A DNA stretch of 64,000 nucleotides, from the NCBI RefSeq assembly GCF_026241195.1, contig NZ_JAPFQO010000005.1:62001-126000 (forward strand). The letters run 5' to 3'. The stretch is from Pontibacter anaerobius. GTDB lineage: Bacteria > Bacteroidota > Bacteroidia > Cytophagales > Hymenobacteraceae. Positions 26,794 through 36,317 of the stretch are shown here, one piece after another. The translations under genes and the position numbers were made by a program. How positions within the stretch are numbered: position 1 is the stretch's first letter; every line of letters starts with the position of its first letter. The notes under the pieces are model-generated. The model was given only the letters and a program-made list of their open reading frames with translations, had not been told where the DNA came from and searched no databases.

Positions 26794-26860
26794 AGTATAA
26801 AGTGGGCTAAATCAAATTTTGCTGTATTGTACTTTCGTTGAGCGCTTTATGTTCCAGAAA

Positions 26861-26896
26861 ATAAAACACCCGCTCTACTTATGAGTAAAGCGGGTG
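26861..26896 (-). terminator. Terminator after the DUF4197 lipoprotein gene
   Basis: Arms 26867-26879 and 26884-26896 form a stem of CACCCGC type with one mismatch. On the minus strand it ends in GTGTTTTATTTT. It lies about 30 bases after the DUF4197 stop. Confidence 0.75.
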
Positions 26897-26924
26897 CAAA
26901 GCTAAGTGAAGCGTGTAACCTAGC

Positions 26925-27656
26925 TTACGACTGGTTCTGTTGGGCAAAGACCCTTCGCAGCAGTTCGGTGGTACGGGCGATGGGGTTCTCACGTATCTTC
27001 AGCTCTTCATCTGCCACAAGTAAGAACAGGCCGTCTATGGCTTTCTGGGTGGCGTAATCGTCCAGGTCTGGGTTTACTTTCTGCACCAGCGGAATCTTGT
27101 TGTACTGGTTAACCAGGTCGGCATAGTAGCGGGTGGCGTTCGTTTTTTCCAGTGATTTCACCATAACTGGGTTAAACGCCTCGTAGAGCTGCTGCGAGGT
27201 GGTGCGCTTCAGGTAGCTGGTGGCGGCATCCTTGTCGCCGCGAAGTATACCCCAGGCATCCTGTATCGTCATCTGCTTAATGGCACTCACGAAGATCGGC
27301 ACGGCACTTTTGGCTGCGTCTTCGGCGCCACGGTTCAGGGTAAGTATAAATTTATCCACCTCGCTGCCTAAACCCACCTGGCGCAGGGTGTTCTCCACGC
27401 GCTGTACATCCTTCGGGAAAGGAATCTTGATAAGCGGGTTTCCAAAATACCCGTCTGTTTGGGAGGCTTTGCTTGCGCCGTTTCCGATACCCACCTCCAG
27501 CGCCTGCTTCAGGCCGGCGGCTACTTCGGTTTGGGTAAGCGGAGCGTTTGCCGTACCGGCCAGTACACCATCCATGGTGCGCTGTATATCGGTTACGGTG
27601 CAGCCTGAAGCGCCAAGGGCCACAACCAGCGCAGAAGTATAAATCAGTTTCTTCAT
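26925..27656 (-). CDS. DUF4197 lipoprotein
   Basis: A 243-residue protein with a signal peptide and lipobox LGASGC (Cys19). The body matches DUF4197: LTQTEVAAGLKQALEVGIGNG, then the repeated pattern VPIFVSAIKQMTIQDAWGIL and the C-terminal ATQKAIDGLFLLVADEELKIR. The ATG at 27656 was chosen because it gives a clean lipoprotein signal; a longer frame upstream has no such feature. Function unknown. The fold is helical and the protein is probably periplasmic, on the inner face of the outer membrane. It is divergent from cinA. Confidence 0.88.
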   Translation of the reverse strand: MKKLIYTSALVVALGASGCTVTDIQRTMDGVLAGTANAPLTQTEVAAGLKQALEVGIGNGASKASQTDGYFGNPLIKIPFPKDVQRVENTLRQVGLGSEVDKFILTLNRGAEDAAKSAVPIFVSAIKQMTIQDAWGILRGDKDAATSYLKRTTSQQLYEAFNPVMVKSLEKTNATRYYADLVNQYNKIPLVQKVNPDLDDYATQKAIDGLFLLVADEELKIRENPIARTTELLRRVFAQQNQS

Positions 27657-27803
27657 ATAGGGTTTTGTATTGATTCCGTTCGATTTAAAAGTATAAAGTC
27701 CGATTCTTAGAAGTATGGCTGCCGCAATTTGTGCAATCTGCCACAACATCTTTACCTTTATAAGGTTTAAGAAGCCTAAACATAAATCAGACCACAAATA
27801 TAT

Positions 27804-29063
27804 ATGAAAGCAGTTACTGCTGAGATAATCACCATCGGCGATGAGATTCTGTATGGCCAGATTGTGGACACCAACTCCGCCTGGATGGGCACCGAACTCA
27901 CCAGGATCGGTGTAAAGGTAAAGCAAATTACCTCCATCTCCGACAGCGCCGAGCATATTGTGCTGGCCCTGGATAATGCAAAAACCCGCGCCGACATTAT
28001 CCTGATGACCGGTGGACTGGGCCCCACCAAGGATGACCTGACAAAGCACGTGCTGGCCGACTACTTTCATACTTCGCTTAAACTGCACGAGCCGTCGCTG
28101 GCCGACATCGCCTCGCTTTTCAAGACACGGGGCATTGAGCTGACGGAGCTGAACCGCCAGCAGGCTTTTCTGCCGGAGAACTGCACGCCGGTGCGCAACG
28201 TGCTAGGCACGGCGCCGGGCATGTGGTTTGAGCAGGACGGGAAAGTATACGTGTCGATGCCGGGGGTGCCGTTTGAGATGAAGCGCATGATGACCGACAC
28301 CGTGCTGCCCCAACTGAAGGCATACTTCAAAACGCCGCATATCATCCATAAAGTGATCCAGACCGTGGGCCTGCCCGAGTCTATACTTGCCGAGCGCCTG
28401 GAGCCCTGGGAAGACAGCCTGCCCGGGCACCTCAAACTGGCCTACCTGCCGCACCTGGGCGGCGTGCGCCTCCGCCTAACCGGCCAAAGTATGAACGAGG
28501 CAAAACTGGAGCAGGAGCTGCAGCAGGAGGTGGACAAGTTGCCGGGCATCATTGGCAAGTATATTTTTGCCTACGGCGAGGTGCCCCTGGAGGAAGCCAT
28601 CGGCCAGCAGTTGAAGGAGCGCGGCCTCACCATCGCCTCTGCCGAGAGTTGCACGGGCGGCTTCGTGGCACACAAGCTTACAAGTATAGCGGGCAGCTCG
28701 GCCTACTTTATCGGTGGCATTATAGCCTATCATAATGAGGTGAAGATGCAGGAGCTAAGTATAAAACCTGAAACCCTGCAGCAGCATGGTGCCGTAAGCG
28801 AGGCTACTGTACGCGCGATGGCCGAGAACGTGCGCCTGAAGTTTGACACCGATATCGGGGTGGCTACCAGCGGAATTGCCGGGCCAGACGGCGGTACGCC
28901 CGGAAAACCAGTGGGTACCATCTGGATCGCCTACTCCGACAAGTATAAAACCGTGGCCAAGCTGCTTAACTTTAACAAAAACAGGCTGCTTAATATAGAA
29001 TACTCCACAATGGCTGTGCTGAACCTGCTGCGCCAAAGTTTAGAGCCAACGGTTGAGGAATAG
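27804..29063 (+). CDS. cinA: CinA, nicotinamide-nucleotide amidohydrolase with MoCF domain
   Basis: A 419-residue two-domain protein. The N-terminal molybdopterin-binding-like domain has ITIGDEILYGQIVDTNSAW and MTGGLGPTKDDLTK. In characterised CinA this half is an ADP-ribose pyrophosphatase. The C-terminal PncC domain begins at about 265 with ASAESCTGGFVAHKLTS near 276 and ATSGIAGPDGGTPGKPVGT, and deamidates nicotinamide mononucleotide in NAD salvage. A separate stand-alone PncC is encoded at 61799-62290. The end of cinA overlaps the -33 element of the next promoter. Confidence 0.93.
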   Translation: MKAVTAEIITIGDEILYGQIVDTNSAWMGTELTRIGVKVKQITSISDSAEHIVLALDNAKTRADIILMTGGLGPTKDDLTKHVLADYFHTSLKLHEPSLADIASLFKTRGIELTELNRQQAFLPENCTPVRNVLGTAPGMWFEQDGKVYVSMPGVPFEMKRMMTDTVLPQLKAYFKTPHIIHKVIQTVGLPESILAERLEPWEDSLPGHLKLAYLPHLGGVRLRLTGQSMNEAKLEQELQQEVDKLPGIIGKYIFAYGEVPLEEAIGQQLKERGLTIASAESCTGGFVAHKLTSIAGSSAYFIGGIIAYHNEVKMQELSIKPETLQQHGAVSEATVRAMAENVRLKFDTDIGVATSGIAGPDGGTPGKPVGTIWIAYSDKYKTVAKLLNFNKNRLLNIEYSTMAVLNLLRQSLEPTVEE

Positions 29064-29082
29064 CCTAAAATAATTAACTTTG
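29053..29082 (+). promoter_or_regulatory. Promoter before the E2 gene
   Basis: TTG at 29053-29055, exactly 19 bases, then TAACTTTG at 29075-29082: a full match to the Bacteroidota TTG-N19-TAnnTTTG promoter. The -33 element lies inside the last codons of cinA. The leader to the ATG at 29193 would be about 100 bases. Confidence 0.65.
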
Positions 29083-29192
29083 TCCCAACTTTTTATACAA
29101 AAGGCCTTGAAAGGGGTTAGCACTCACTCGCCTGTTTCCAGTCCTTCATCCTTTTTCCTGAATTAAAAAACGATCAACGAATAACGACACAT

Positions 29193-30557
29193 ATGGCACT
29201 TGTAGAAATGGTTATGCCCAAGATGGGCGAGAGTATCATGGAAGGTACCGTTCTGAAATGGCTCAAGAACGTGGGCGACACGATTGAGCAGGACGAGTCG
29301 GTGCTGGAAGTAGCTACAGATAAAGTGGACACAGAGGTACCAGCCCTGCAAGGCGGCGTACTGAAGGAGATTCTGGTACAGGAAGGTGACGTGGTGGCCG
29401 TGGGCGCCCCGATCGCCATCATCTCTACCGACGGTGAAGATACCGGAGCTCCTGCTGCACCTGCCACAACTGAGACTTCTGCCGCAGCTCCACAGGCCAC
29501 TGCCCCGCAAGAGGCTGCCGCCCCTGCTGCTTCTACTGCCACTTCTGCAAGCAAGCTCGATAAGCCTGCCACCGGCCGTTTCTACTCTCCGCTTGTGCTC
29601 AACATCGCCCGCGAGGAAGGCATCTCTATGGAGGAGCTTGAGTATGTGCCAGGCACCGGCAGCGAGGGCCGCGTTTCCAAGAAAGACATCATGCATTACC
29701 TGGAGAACCGTGGTGCCGCTCCAGCGCAAGCTGCCTCTCAGGCTCAGCCGCAAGCACAGCCCGTACAGGCACCTGCCGCTGCACCAGCACCGGCTGCCCA
29801 GCCACAGGCAGCTGCCCCTCAGGTAAAACCAGCGGCCTCTTACGGCGGCAACACCGAGCTGATCGAGATGGACCGCATGCGCAAGATGATCGCCGACCGC
29901 ATGGTGGACAGCAAGCGCATCTCTCCGCACGTAACCTCGTTCGTGGAGGCCGACGTGACCAACCTCGTGAACTGGAGAAACAAGTGGAAGAACGAGTACA
30001 AGAAGCGCGAGGGCGAGAACCTGACCTTCACGCCTATCTTCATTCAGGCCATTGCCAAGGCCATCCAGGACTTCCCGATGATCAACGTGTCCGTGGACGG
30101 CAGCACCATCATTCGCCACAAAGACATTAACATAGGTATGGCCGTGGCCCTGCCAAGCGGTAACCTGATTGTGCCGAACATCAAGAACGCCGACCAGTTG
30201 AACCTTAACGGGCTGACGAAGAAGGTGAACGACCTGGCCAACCGTGGCCGCATGAACAAACTGACGCCGGACGACCTGGCAGGCGGCACCTATACTGTTT
30301 CTAACGTGGGCTCTTTCGGCAACGTGATGGGCACGCCGATTATCATGCAGCCACAGGTGGCGATCATGGCCGTGGGTGCTATCAAGAAAAAGCCAGCCGT
30401 TATCGAGACTCCGGAAGGCGACCTGATCGGTATCCGCCACTTCATGTACCTGTCGCACTCCTACGACCACCGCGTGGTGGATGGCTCGCTGGGTGGCATG
30501 TTCGTGCGCCGTGTGGCAGATTACCTGGAGAACTTCGACGTGAACCAGGCGATCTAA
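29193..30557 (+). CDS. 2-oxoacid dehydrogenase E2 (dihydrolipoyl acyltransferase)
   Basis: A 454-residue E2 subunit. The lipoyl domain has the modified lysine Lys44 in EVATDKVDTEVPA. An alanine/proline linker leads to the peripheral-subunit-binding domain (SPLVLNIAREEGISMEEL), a second Ala/Pro/Gln linker, and the catalytic domain with SYDHRVVDG (His near 427). Only one lipoyl domain is present. E2 transfers the acyl group from E1 to CoA. Sequence does not separate pyruvate, branched-chain and 2-oxoglutarate complexes; DKVDTEVPA is common in the branched-chain type. E1 and E3 are not in the window, so this E2 is encoded alone. Confidence 0.9.
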   Translation: MALVEMVMPKMGESIMEGTVLKWLKNVGDTIEQDESVLEVATDKVDTEVPALQGGVLKEILVQEGDVVAVGAPIAIISTDGEDTGAPAAPATTETSAAAPQATAPQEAAAPAASTATSASKLDKPATGRFYSPLVLNIAREEGISMEELEYVPGTGSEGRVSKKDIMHYLENRGAAPAQAASQAQPQAQPVQAPAAAPAPAAQPQAAAPQVKPAASYGGNTELIEMDRMRKMIADRMVDSKRISPHVTSFVEADVTNLVNWRNKWKNEYKKREGENLTFTPIFIQAIAKAIQDFPMINVSVDGSTIIRHKDINIGMAVALPSGNLIVPNIKNADQLNLNGLTKKVNDLANRGRMNKLTPDDLAGGTYTVSNVGSFGNVMGTPIIMQPQVAIMAVGAIKKKPAVIETPEGDLIGIRHFMYLSHSYDHRVVDGSLGGMFVRRVADYLENFDVNQAI

Positions 30558-30586
30558 AATAACCATAGAAAAGCTATTTTATAAGT

Positions 30587-30626
30587 ATAAAGCCTGCTCC
30601 CTTACTGGGGCAGGCTTTATTTTTTT
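30587..30626 (+). terminator. Terminator after the E2 gene
   Basis: Eleven-pair stem ATAAAGCCTGC / GCAGGCTTTAT followed by TTTTTT, about 30 bases after the stop. Confidence 0.88.
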
Positions 30627-30717
30627 CTCAAAACCGGCACTTTTTGCGAAAGGCGAAGTATAAATTAGCAAATTGCTATACTTTTAAGCCGTACATATAC
30701 ATCATACTTTATAAAAC

Positions 30718-31233
30718 ATGAGAAACATACTTCCCTGGATCCTGGCCGCCGTTTTCCTTTTCCTGACGCTATACTTTTACTGGCAAAAGAACGAGGCCGA
30801 GAGCCGTTTGGCCATTGCCGATACCCAGGTAGCCGAGATCGATGAGGAGCTGGAGGAGCAGACCGAGGCCGTTGACTCGTTGGAGGAGATGGTGCTGCCG
30901 CCGGACACGATGAACCTGGTGCCTCCGGGCGGAGCCGCTTTCGTGGATGAGCTCGGCAGCCTGAGCCAGAGCGACTTGCAACGCCTGAAGCGCAAGGGCC
31001 TACAGAACCCGGAAACCGAACTGATGAACGATTTGAGCCGCAAGCAGAGCGAGCTGATACCTACTAAAGGCGTGCTGGGCGGCACCATGGCCATCCGCGA
31101 CAGCCGCATCCTGAACGACCGCTATGCCCTGGCCTACTATGAGGACGGCCACATTGGCGGCTACATGCTGCTGAAGTATGAGGTGAAGGACGGGAAGATT
31201 AGCTGGACGGTACTGGATAGTTCCAAACTATAA
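30718..31233 (+). CDS. Membrane-anchored protein of unknown function
   Basis: A 171-residue protein not recognised by family. One N-terminal hydrophobic helix (about 5-22, LPWILAAVFLFLTLYFYW), then an acidic coiled-coil-like stretch (EIDEELEEQTEAVDSLEEM). The C-terminal half ends in a small beta-like region (GGTMAIRDSRILNDRYALAYYE, GKISWTVLDSSKL). It would sit in the inner membrane facing the periplasm. The next gene, 56 bases on, also encodes a small exported protein of unknown function, so the two may be one unit. Confidence 0.7.
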   Translation: MRNILPWILAAVFLFLTLYFYWQKNEAESRLAIADTQVAEIDEELEEQTEAVDSLEEMVLPPDTMNLVPPGGAAFVDELGSLSQSDLQRLKRKGLQNPETELMNDLSRKQSELIPTKGVLGGTMAIRDSRILNDRYALAYYEDGHIGGYMLLKYEVKDGKISWTVLDSSKL

Positions 31234-31289
31234 TTCCCAGCACAAGATTTGAGAAGGAGAAGTATAAAGTAAAAAAAAACAGCTAACCG

Positions 31290-31883
31290 ATGACATTCCT
31301 ATTAAGTATACTTCTGCCCTTTTCCTTCCTCCTGACAGACTCCTCCCAACTGCGCCTGCAGCAAGACCTGCAGAAGGATCTGAACCGGCTGCAGCAAAGC
31401 AACAGCTACTTCATCAGCGACAACAGCAACCTAAGCCCTACCGTGCAAAGTATGGCCGAAGACCTACAGCTGTTCTCCCTGGTAGCCAACCTCGACCTAA
31501 GCAACGCTACCTATATTCAGCAGCAGCAGGGCCCGCACCAGGTGCACCGCTGGAAGTTTGATGAAGGCGAGATCCGCAGCATCGTGCAAATACAGAGCAA
31601 CATAGACCTGGACACGGTGGTGACGCAGCGCTACCTTGAGAACCGCGCCCCCACACAGCACCGCATCCGCAACAGCTTTAGTTTCCGGACTTACTATATA
31701 TCCACAGCCTCTGAGCCTAACAAGTTGTACTATCTAACAGAGGAAGAACAAGGCCTTTTAGCATATCACCTCGGCGAGAAGCAGGTAGAGATAAGTTATA
31801 CTTCGGCCAAAGACGGCCTGAGCGATATCCTGCCGAAGTATAGGAAAGAGGTGCAGCAACTAATCGCTGGCTTTCAGGAGTAG
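31290..31883 (+). CDS. Exported protein of unknown function
   Basis: A 197-residue protein with a short hydrophobic N terminus (FLLSILLPFSFLL) that looks like a signal peptide. The mature part is hydrophilic and Gln/Leu-rich at first (LRLQQDLQKDLNRLQQSN), with no motif I recognise. The end of the gene is 25 bases from the convergent MscS gene. Conservation in relatives would be the only current guide to function. Confidence 0.65.
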   Translation: MTFLLSILLPFSFLLTDSSQLRLQQDLQKDLNRLQQSNSYFISDNSNLSPTVQSMAEDLQLFSLVANLDLSNATYIQQQQGPHQVHRWKFDEGEIRSIVQIQSNIDLDTVVTQRYLENRAPTQHRIRNSFSFRTYYISTASEPNKLYYLTEEEQGLLAYHLGEKQVEISYTSAKDGLSDILPKYRKEVQQLIAGFQE

Positions 31884-31908
31884 CAACCCGCAGTACTTAA
31901 ACGCCACG

Positions 31909-32841
31909 TTAAAGTTTTTCTGAAGATGTGGAAGACCCCACGATCCGAACGGGAAAGTCTTTCTGAAAGTCGTACAGCTTTAGCTCCTGTATGTTGGCAG
32001 GTATGGTGAAGCCATTTTCCAGCAGCGCCCGGGTTACTGCCTGCATCACGTTTCCCCTCAGCTGATGGACCACCCGATCAAAGTCTGCACTTTCTGCCCA
32101 AAAGAATACCTTCAGGCTAACGGCACTGGCACCAAGTTCCTCCACCGCGGCGAAAGGGGCATACTTTGGCAATACGCCCTCCACCCCCGTCACAGTTTTC
32201 TCTATCAGTAGAATGGCCTCCTGTATGTTATTGTGATAATCGATGTGAACCAAAAAGTTTAGGCGCACGAAGCCGTTGTGGGTAAAGTTGATGACGGCGG
32301 AGGTGAGTATCTTGCCGTTCGGCACGTAAATATCCCGGCTGTCGAACGTGAACAGGTGCGTTGTTCTGATGTTGAGGGTAATCACTTTGCCCATCAGCTC
32401 GTTCACCTCTATAAAGTCGCCTTCCTCGAAAGGGCGGTTGAAGGCAAGTATAAGCCCGGCCAGAAAGTTCTCGGCAATATCCCGGAAAGCAAAGCCCAGC
32501 ACCACCACCGACACCCCCGCACTAGCCAGAATACCTCCCGCCATGCCACTCAGGCCTAAGGTCTGCAGCATCAGCAGAAAACCGATCAATACCAATACCC
32601 ACTTCGAGATACGAGCAATATACTTTACCGTAATCTCGTCTTTAGACTTACCACTCAGCTTCCTGCCAATCAGGTATTTGGCCCTGCCAGCTAACCACAG
32701 CGTAAGCACCAGAATGGCGATGGCCAGCAGCAAACTAGGCAGCATGACAAGAAACCTCTCCCAATACATTTCCACCACGCTGGCTAAACCAGAGGCTGAC
32801 TCATTAATTTTATCTGTAGTCTTGTCTTGCATGTTTTTCAA
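31909..32841 (-). CDS. MscS-family mechanosensitive ion channel
   Basis: A 310-residue small-conductance mechanosensitive channel. Three hydrophobic helices lie in the first 150 residues. The pore-lining helix has the glycine/alanine pattern GMAGGILASAGVSVVVLGFAFRD-like, followed by the beta domain (PFEEGDFIEVNELMGKVITLNIRTTHLFTFDSRDIYVPNG). MscS channels open under membrane tension to release solutes on osmotic downshock. Length is close to E. coli MscS (286). It is monocistronic, convergent with the small exported protein gene. Confidence 0.92.
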   Translation of the reverse strand: MKNMQDKTTDKINESASGLASVVEMYWERFLVMLPSLLLAIAILVLTLWLAGRAKYLIGRKLSGKSKDEITVKYIARISKWVLVLIGFLLMLQTLGLSGMAGGILASAGVSVVVLGFAFRDIAENFLAGLILAFNRPFEEGDFIEVNELMGKVITLNIRTTHLFTFDSRDIYVPNGKILTSAVINFTHNGFVRLNFLVHIDYHNNIQEAILLIEKTVTGVEGVLPKYAPFAAVEELGASAVSLKVFFWAESADFDRVVHQLRGNVMQAVTRALLENGFTIPANIQELKLYDFQKDFPVRIVGSSTSSEKL

Positions 32842-33125
32842 ACCACTGTGGGAGAAGCAAAGCAGGTAGATGTTTCTTAGACCATGATGATTTGAACGAA
32901 ATAAGTATAAAGCAGTTTCTCAGGCAGTTGCAAGCATACCTATACTTAAAGAAAGAGAGCCAGAATTGCCGTACTACTGCACCATACTTAGCTGGCGCAA
33001 TCTGTACTACTGTACAAAACCTATGGAGCACAGCAGAGGTAAAGTATACTTCAGTAATTATGTCGCAATGCCGACAGGTCTGCTCCGGCGAGTCGGCCAA
33101 CAAGCATGGCTATACGGCTACGTTC

Positions 33126-33177
33126 TGACAGAATGACATAAAAAATAGGCTACGGCCCTGTTGGCACATACCTTGTT
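33126..33177 (+). promoter_or_regulatory. Candidate sigma-54-like promoter before dnaK
   Basis: In the 393-base gap before dnaK, TTGGCACATACCTTGTT (33161-33177) resembles the sigma-54 -24/-12 pattern TGGCAC-N5-TTGC. The GG is correctly spaced by ten bases from the -12 dinucleotide, which is GT instead of GC. Just upstream is a direct repeat TGACA-N3-TGACA (33126-33138) that could bind an activator. The leader to the dnaK ATG would be about 48 bases. No TAnnTTTG is seen here. The rest of the gap holds only several AAGTATA words. Confidence 0.4.
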
Positions 33178-33234
33178 AAAACAGAAGTAACCATAAAAAG
33201 AAATTGAATCAGCAACTATAAATAAAACTATAGA

Positions 33235-35163
33235 ATGGGAAAAATAATAGGCATTGACTTAGGTACTACAAACTCTTGCGTTGCCGTAATGGAAGGTAAC
33301 GAGCCAGTTGTTATACCTAACAGCGAAGGACGCCGCACCACTCCGTCTATCGTAGCATTTTTGGACAATGGAAACGGCGAGCGTAAAGTAGGTGACCCTG
33401 CCAAGCGCCAGGCAATTACAAACCCTCAGAACACAATCGCTTCAATCAAGCGTTTCATGGGCCACAGCTACAACGAGGTGAGCGAGGAGGCGAAGCAGGT
33501 TTCTTACAAAGTTGTGCAGGGTGGCAACAACACGGTGCGCGTAGAGATCGGCGACAGACAGTACACGCCACAGGAGATCTCCGCTATGATCCTTCAGAAA
33601 ATGAAGGCTACTGCAGAAGAGTACCTGGGCACAACTGTAACCGAGGCAGTAATTACCGTACCGGCTTACTTTAACGATGCACAGCGCCAGGCTACTAAGG
33701 AGGCTGGCCAGATTGCAGGCCTGGAGGTAAAACGTATCATCAACGAGCCAACAGCAGCCGCACTTGCCTACGGTTTGGATAAGAAAAGCGTAGACCAGAA
33801 AATCGCCGTGTTCGACCTGGGTGGTGGTACATTCGATATCTCGATCCTTGAATTGGGTGACGGTGTATTCGAGGTGCTTTCTACAAACGGTGACACGCAC
33901 CTGGGTGGTGACGACTTTGACGCCGTGATCATTAACTGGCTGGCCGAGGAGTTTAAGAAAGACGAAGGCCTGGACCTGCGTAAGGACCCAATGGCCTTGC
34001 AGCGTCTGAAGGAAGCCGCTGAGAAAGCGAAAATTGAGCTTTCTTCTTCTCAGGAGACAGAGATCAACCTGCCATACATTATGCCGGTAGACGGTGTGCC
34101 GAAGCACCTGGTGCGCAAACTGACGCGCGCTAAGTTCGAGCAGCTGTCTGACGACCTGATCCGCCGCTCTATGGAGCCATGCAAGAAAGCGCTTCAGGAT
34201 GCAGGCCTTTCTACTTCAGACATCGACGAGGTGATCCTGGTGGGTGGTTCAACCCGTATCCCGAAAGTGCAGGAAGAAGTAGAAAAGTTCTTCGGCAAGA
34301 AGCCTTCTAAAGGCGTGAACCCGGATGAGGTAGTTGCCATCGGTGCCGCTATCCAGGGTGGTGTACTAACAGGTGAAGTAAAAGACGTGCTTCTGCTGGA
34401 CGTAACCCCACTTTCACTGGGTATCGAGACGATGGGTGGCGTGTTCACCAAACTGATCGAGTCGAACACAACTATCCCTACGAAGAAGTCTGAGACTTTC
34501 TCAACCGCTTCGGATAACCAGCCTTCTGTGGAGATCCACGTGTTGCAGGGTGAGCGCCCAATGGCTAAGGACAACCGTACCATCGGCCGCTTCCACCTGT
34601 CTGACATTCCGCCAGCACCGCGTGGTGTGCCGCAGATCGAGGTGATCTTCGATATCGACGCCAACGGTATCCTGCACGTAACAGCTAAGGATAAGGCTAC
34701 TGGCAAAGAGCAGAAGATCCGTATTGAGGCTTCTTCCGGTCTGAGCGAGCAGGAGATCGAGAAAATGCGCAAGGAGGCAGAGGCCAACGCCGAAGCTGAC
34801 AAGAAGGCCAAGGAAGAGATCGAGAAGCTGAATACAGCCGACTCTATGATCTTCCAGACTGAGAAGCAGCTGAAGGAGTATGGCGACAAGCTTTCTGCAG
34901 GCAACAAGTCTAACATTGAGAACGCACTGGCAGAACTAAAGAAAGCCCACGAGTCTAAGGACATCGCAGGCATCGACACTGCCACCGAAAATCTGAACAA
35001 CGCGTGGAGCGCCGCCTCTCAGGAGATGTACGCTGCTACGCAAGGCCAGGGCGCCCCAGGCGCTGAAGGTGGTGGCAACGGCCAGGCGGGCGGACCGCAA
35101 GGCGCAGCCAACGACGGCGGCGTTACCGATGTGGACTACGAAGAGGTAGACGGCAACAAGTAA
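33235..35163 (+). CDS. dnaK: Chaperone DnaK (Hsp70)
   Basis: Full-length 642-residue Hsp70. ATPase domain motifs [13 protein letters not shown] at the N terminus, [14 protein letters not shown] and [12 protein letters not shown]; substrate-binding domain from about 390; C-terminal tail ending in a Gly-rich linker and YEEVDGNK. DnaK folds and rescues proteins with DnaJ and GrpE, neither of which is encoded next to it here. The codon choice is strongly biased and the AAGTATA word is absent, as expected for a highly expressed gene. Followed by a strong terminator. Confidence 0.98.
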   Translation: MGKIIGIDLGTTNSCVAVMEGNEPVVIPNSEGRRTTPSIVAFLDNGNGERKVGDPAKRQAITNPQNTIASIKRFMGHSYNEVSEEAKQVSYKVVQGGNNTVRVEIGDRQYTPQEISAMILQKMKATAEEYLGTTVTEAVITVPAYFNDAQRQATKEAGQIAGLEVKRIINEPTAAALAYGLDKKSVDQKIAVFDLGGGTFDISILELGDGVFEVLSTNGDTHLGGDDFDAVIINWLAEEFKKDEGLDLRKDPMALQRLKEAAEKAKIELSSSQETEINLPYIMPVDGVPKHLVRKLTRAKFEQLSDDLIRRSMEPCKKALQDAGLSTSDIDEVILVGGSTRIPKVQEEVEKFFGKKPSKGVNPDEVVAIGAAIQGGVLTGEVKDVLLLDVTPLSLGIETMGGVFTKLIESNTTIPTKKSETFSTASDNQPSVEIHVLQGERPMAKDNRTIGRFHLSDIPPAPRGVPQIEVIFDIDANGILHVTAKDKATGKEQKIRIEASSGLSEQEIEKMRKEAEANAEADKKAKEEIEKLNTADSMIFQTEKQLKEYGDKLSAGNKSNIENALAELKKAHESKDIAGIDTATENLNNAWSAASQEMYAATQGQGAPGAEGGGNGQAGGPQGAANDGGVTDVDYEEVDGNK

Positions 35164-35185
35164 GCATCTAAAACTCAAACTATAT

Positions 35186-35220
35186 AAAAATCCCCTGCCG
35201 GGTTCCGGCAGGGGATTTTT
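35186..35220 (+). terminator. Terminator after dnaK
   Basis: Perfect fifteen-pair stem AAAAATCCCCTGCCG / CGGCAGGGGATTTTT with a five-base loop, ending in a T run. Confidence 0.92.
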
Positions 35221-35450
35221 ATGTTTTAGAAGGTCTTATGTCACTCAAGGGCTACATAAATTCTGCACATAAAATTTACAGGAGCAGTTAGGTATAACTG
35301 CAATAAAATAGACAAGAATACTATCAATTAAATAATCCAAAATTTTCTTTTTCACGTAACAATTAAACATTACTCGCTCTTGAGTCTACAGGAGCTTCCG
35401 CGACCGTAATTTTCAATATCACTTTATTCTTCACCTTTGATAAAGGCACT

Positions 35451-36305
35451 ATGGCAGCAGGTAAAAAAGTGTGGGACTGGGAAATAAGCGCCAAAACAAG
35501 TTATTGGGACTGGAGCCTGCCTGAACTTTGGTCTTACCGATACCTACTGAGCAGCCTTGTCAGAAGGGATTTCCTCCTAAAGTATCAACAGACCATACTT
35601 GGCCCTCTCTGGATACTTTTACTGCCCATTCTTACCCTAATTACCTATGTGTTAGTATTCGGTAAATTAGTGGGTATCTCGACAGGAGAAACTCCTAAAG
35701 TACTTTTCTACTTCTCAGGTATAGTGCTCTGGAACCTCTTTAGCGACAGTTTTACAGGTACCTCTAATACGTTTCGCGAGAACGCGCGCCTTTTCAGCAA
35801 AGTCTACTTTCCGCGTATTGTCATGCCTGCCGCTGTCACCTCTTCACACTTTTTGCAGTTTCTCATTCAATTTGCCCTACTGCTCCTTCTCATCGGCTAT
35901 TATGGAATTTTTCAGGGTTACCGCCCCTCTTTCAGTCTCTGGGTGGTAGGTTTTCCTATCGCTATTGTATTGGTAGGTGTCATTGGGTTTAGCCTGGGGC
36001 TGCTCTTTTCCGTGCTCACGGCTAAATACCGTGATATGGTTAGCCTGATCAACTTAGGCATACGCTTATTCATGTTCCTGACACCGGTTATATATCCGTT
36101 AGCCTCTGTACCTGATAACTTGCATTGGATTGTGACCTTAAACCCCCTCACCCCGCTGTTTGAGTTATTCAGGCTAGGCTTGTTGGGCGAAGGTGTCGTT
36201 ACACCTGCTAACCTTATTTATAGCCTTCTGTTTGCTATAATCGTTGCGCTGGCTGCCTTGCTTACTTTTAATAAGCAAGGAGATAAATTGATAGATGTAG
36301 TATAA
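35451..36305 (+). CDS. wzm: ABC-2 type polysaccharide export permease (Wzm-like)
   Basis: A 284-residue integral membrane protein with the ABC-2 permease pattern. It opens with an amphipathic stretch (SYRYLLSSLVRRDFLLKYQQTILGPLWILLLP), then six hydrophobic helices, including FFLTPVIYPL-like LFMFLTPVIYPLASVP and WIVTLNPLTPLFELFR near the end, both typical of Wzm/KpsM/TagG exporters. It exports undecaprenyl-linked polysaccharide with the ATPase encoded 12 bases downstream. First gene of a surface polysaccharide cluster; the 230 bases before it hold no clear promoter. Confidence 0.92.
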   Translation: MAAGKKVWDWEISAKTSYWDWSLPELWSYRYLLSSLVRRDFLLKYQQTILGPLWILLLPILTLITYVLVFGKLVGISTGETPKVLFYFSGIVLWNLFSDSFTGTSNTFRENARLFSKVYFPRIVMPAAVTSSHFLQFLIQFALLLLLIGYYGIFQGYRPSFSLWVVGFPIAIVLVGVIGFSLGLLFSVLTAKYRDMVSLINLGIRLFMFLTPVIYPLASVPDNLHWIVTLNPLTPLFELFRLGLLGEGVVTPANLIYSLLFAIIVALAALLTFNKQGDKLIDVV

Positions 36306-36317
36306 ATCACGAGAATT

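Noticed and set aside
32892..33128. 78-codon reading frame starting TTG upstream of dnaK
   Set aside because: No recognisable domain, mixed composition, overlaps several AAGTATA words and the proposed dnaK control region; no start or context support.
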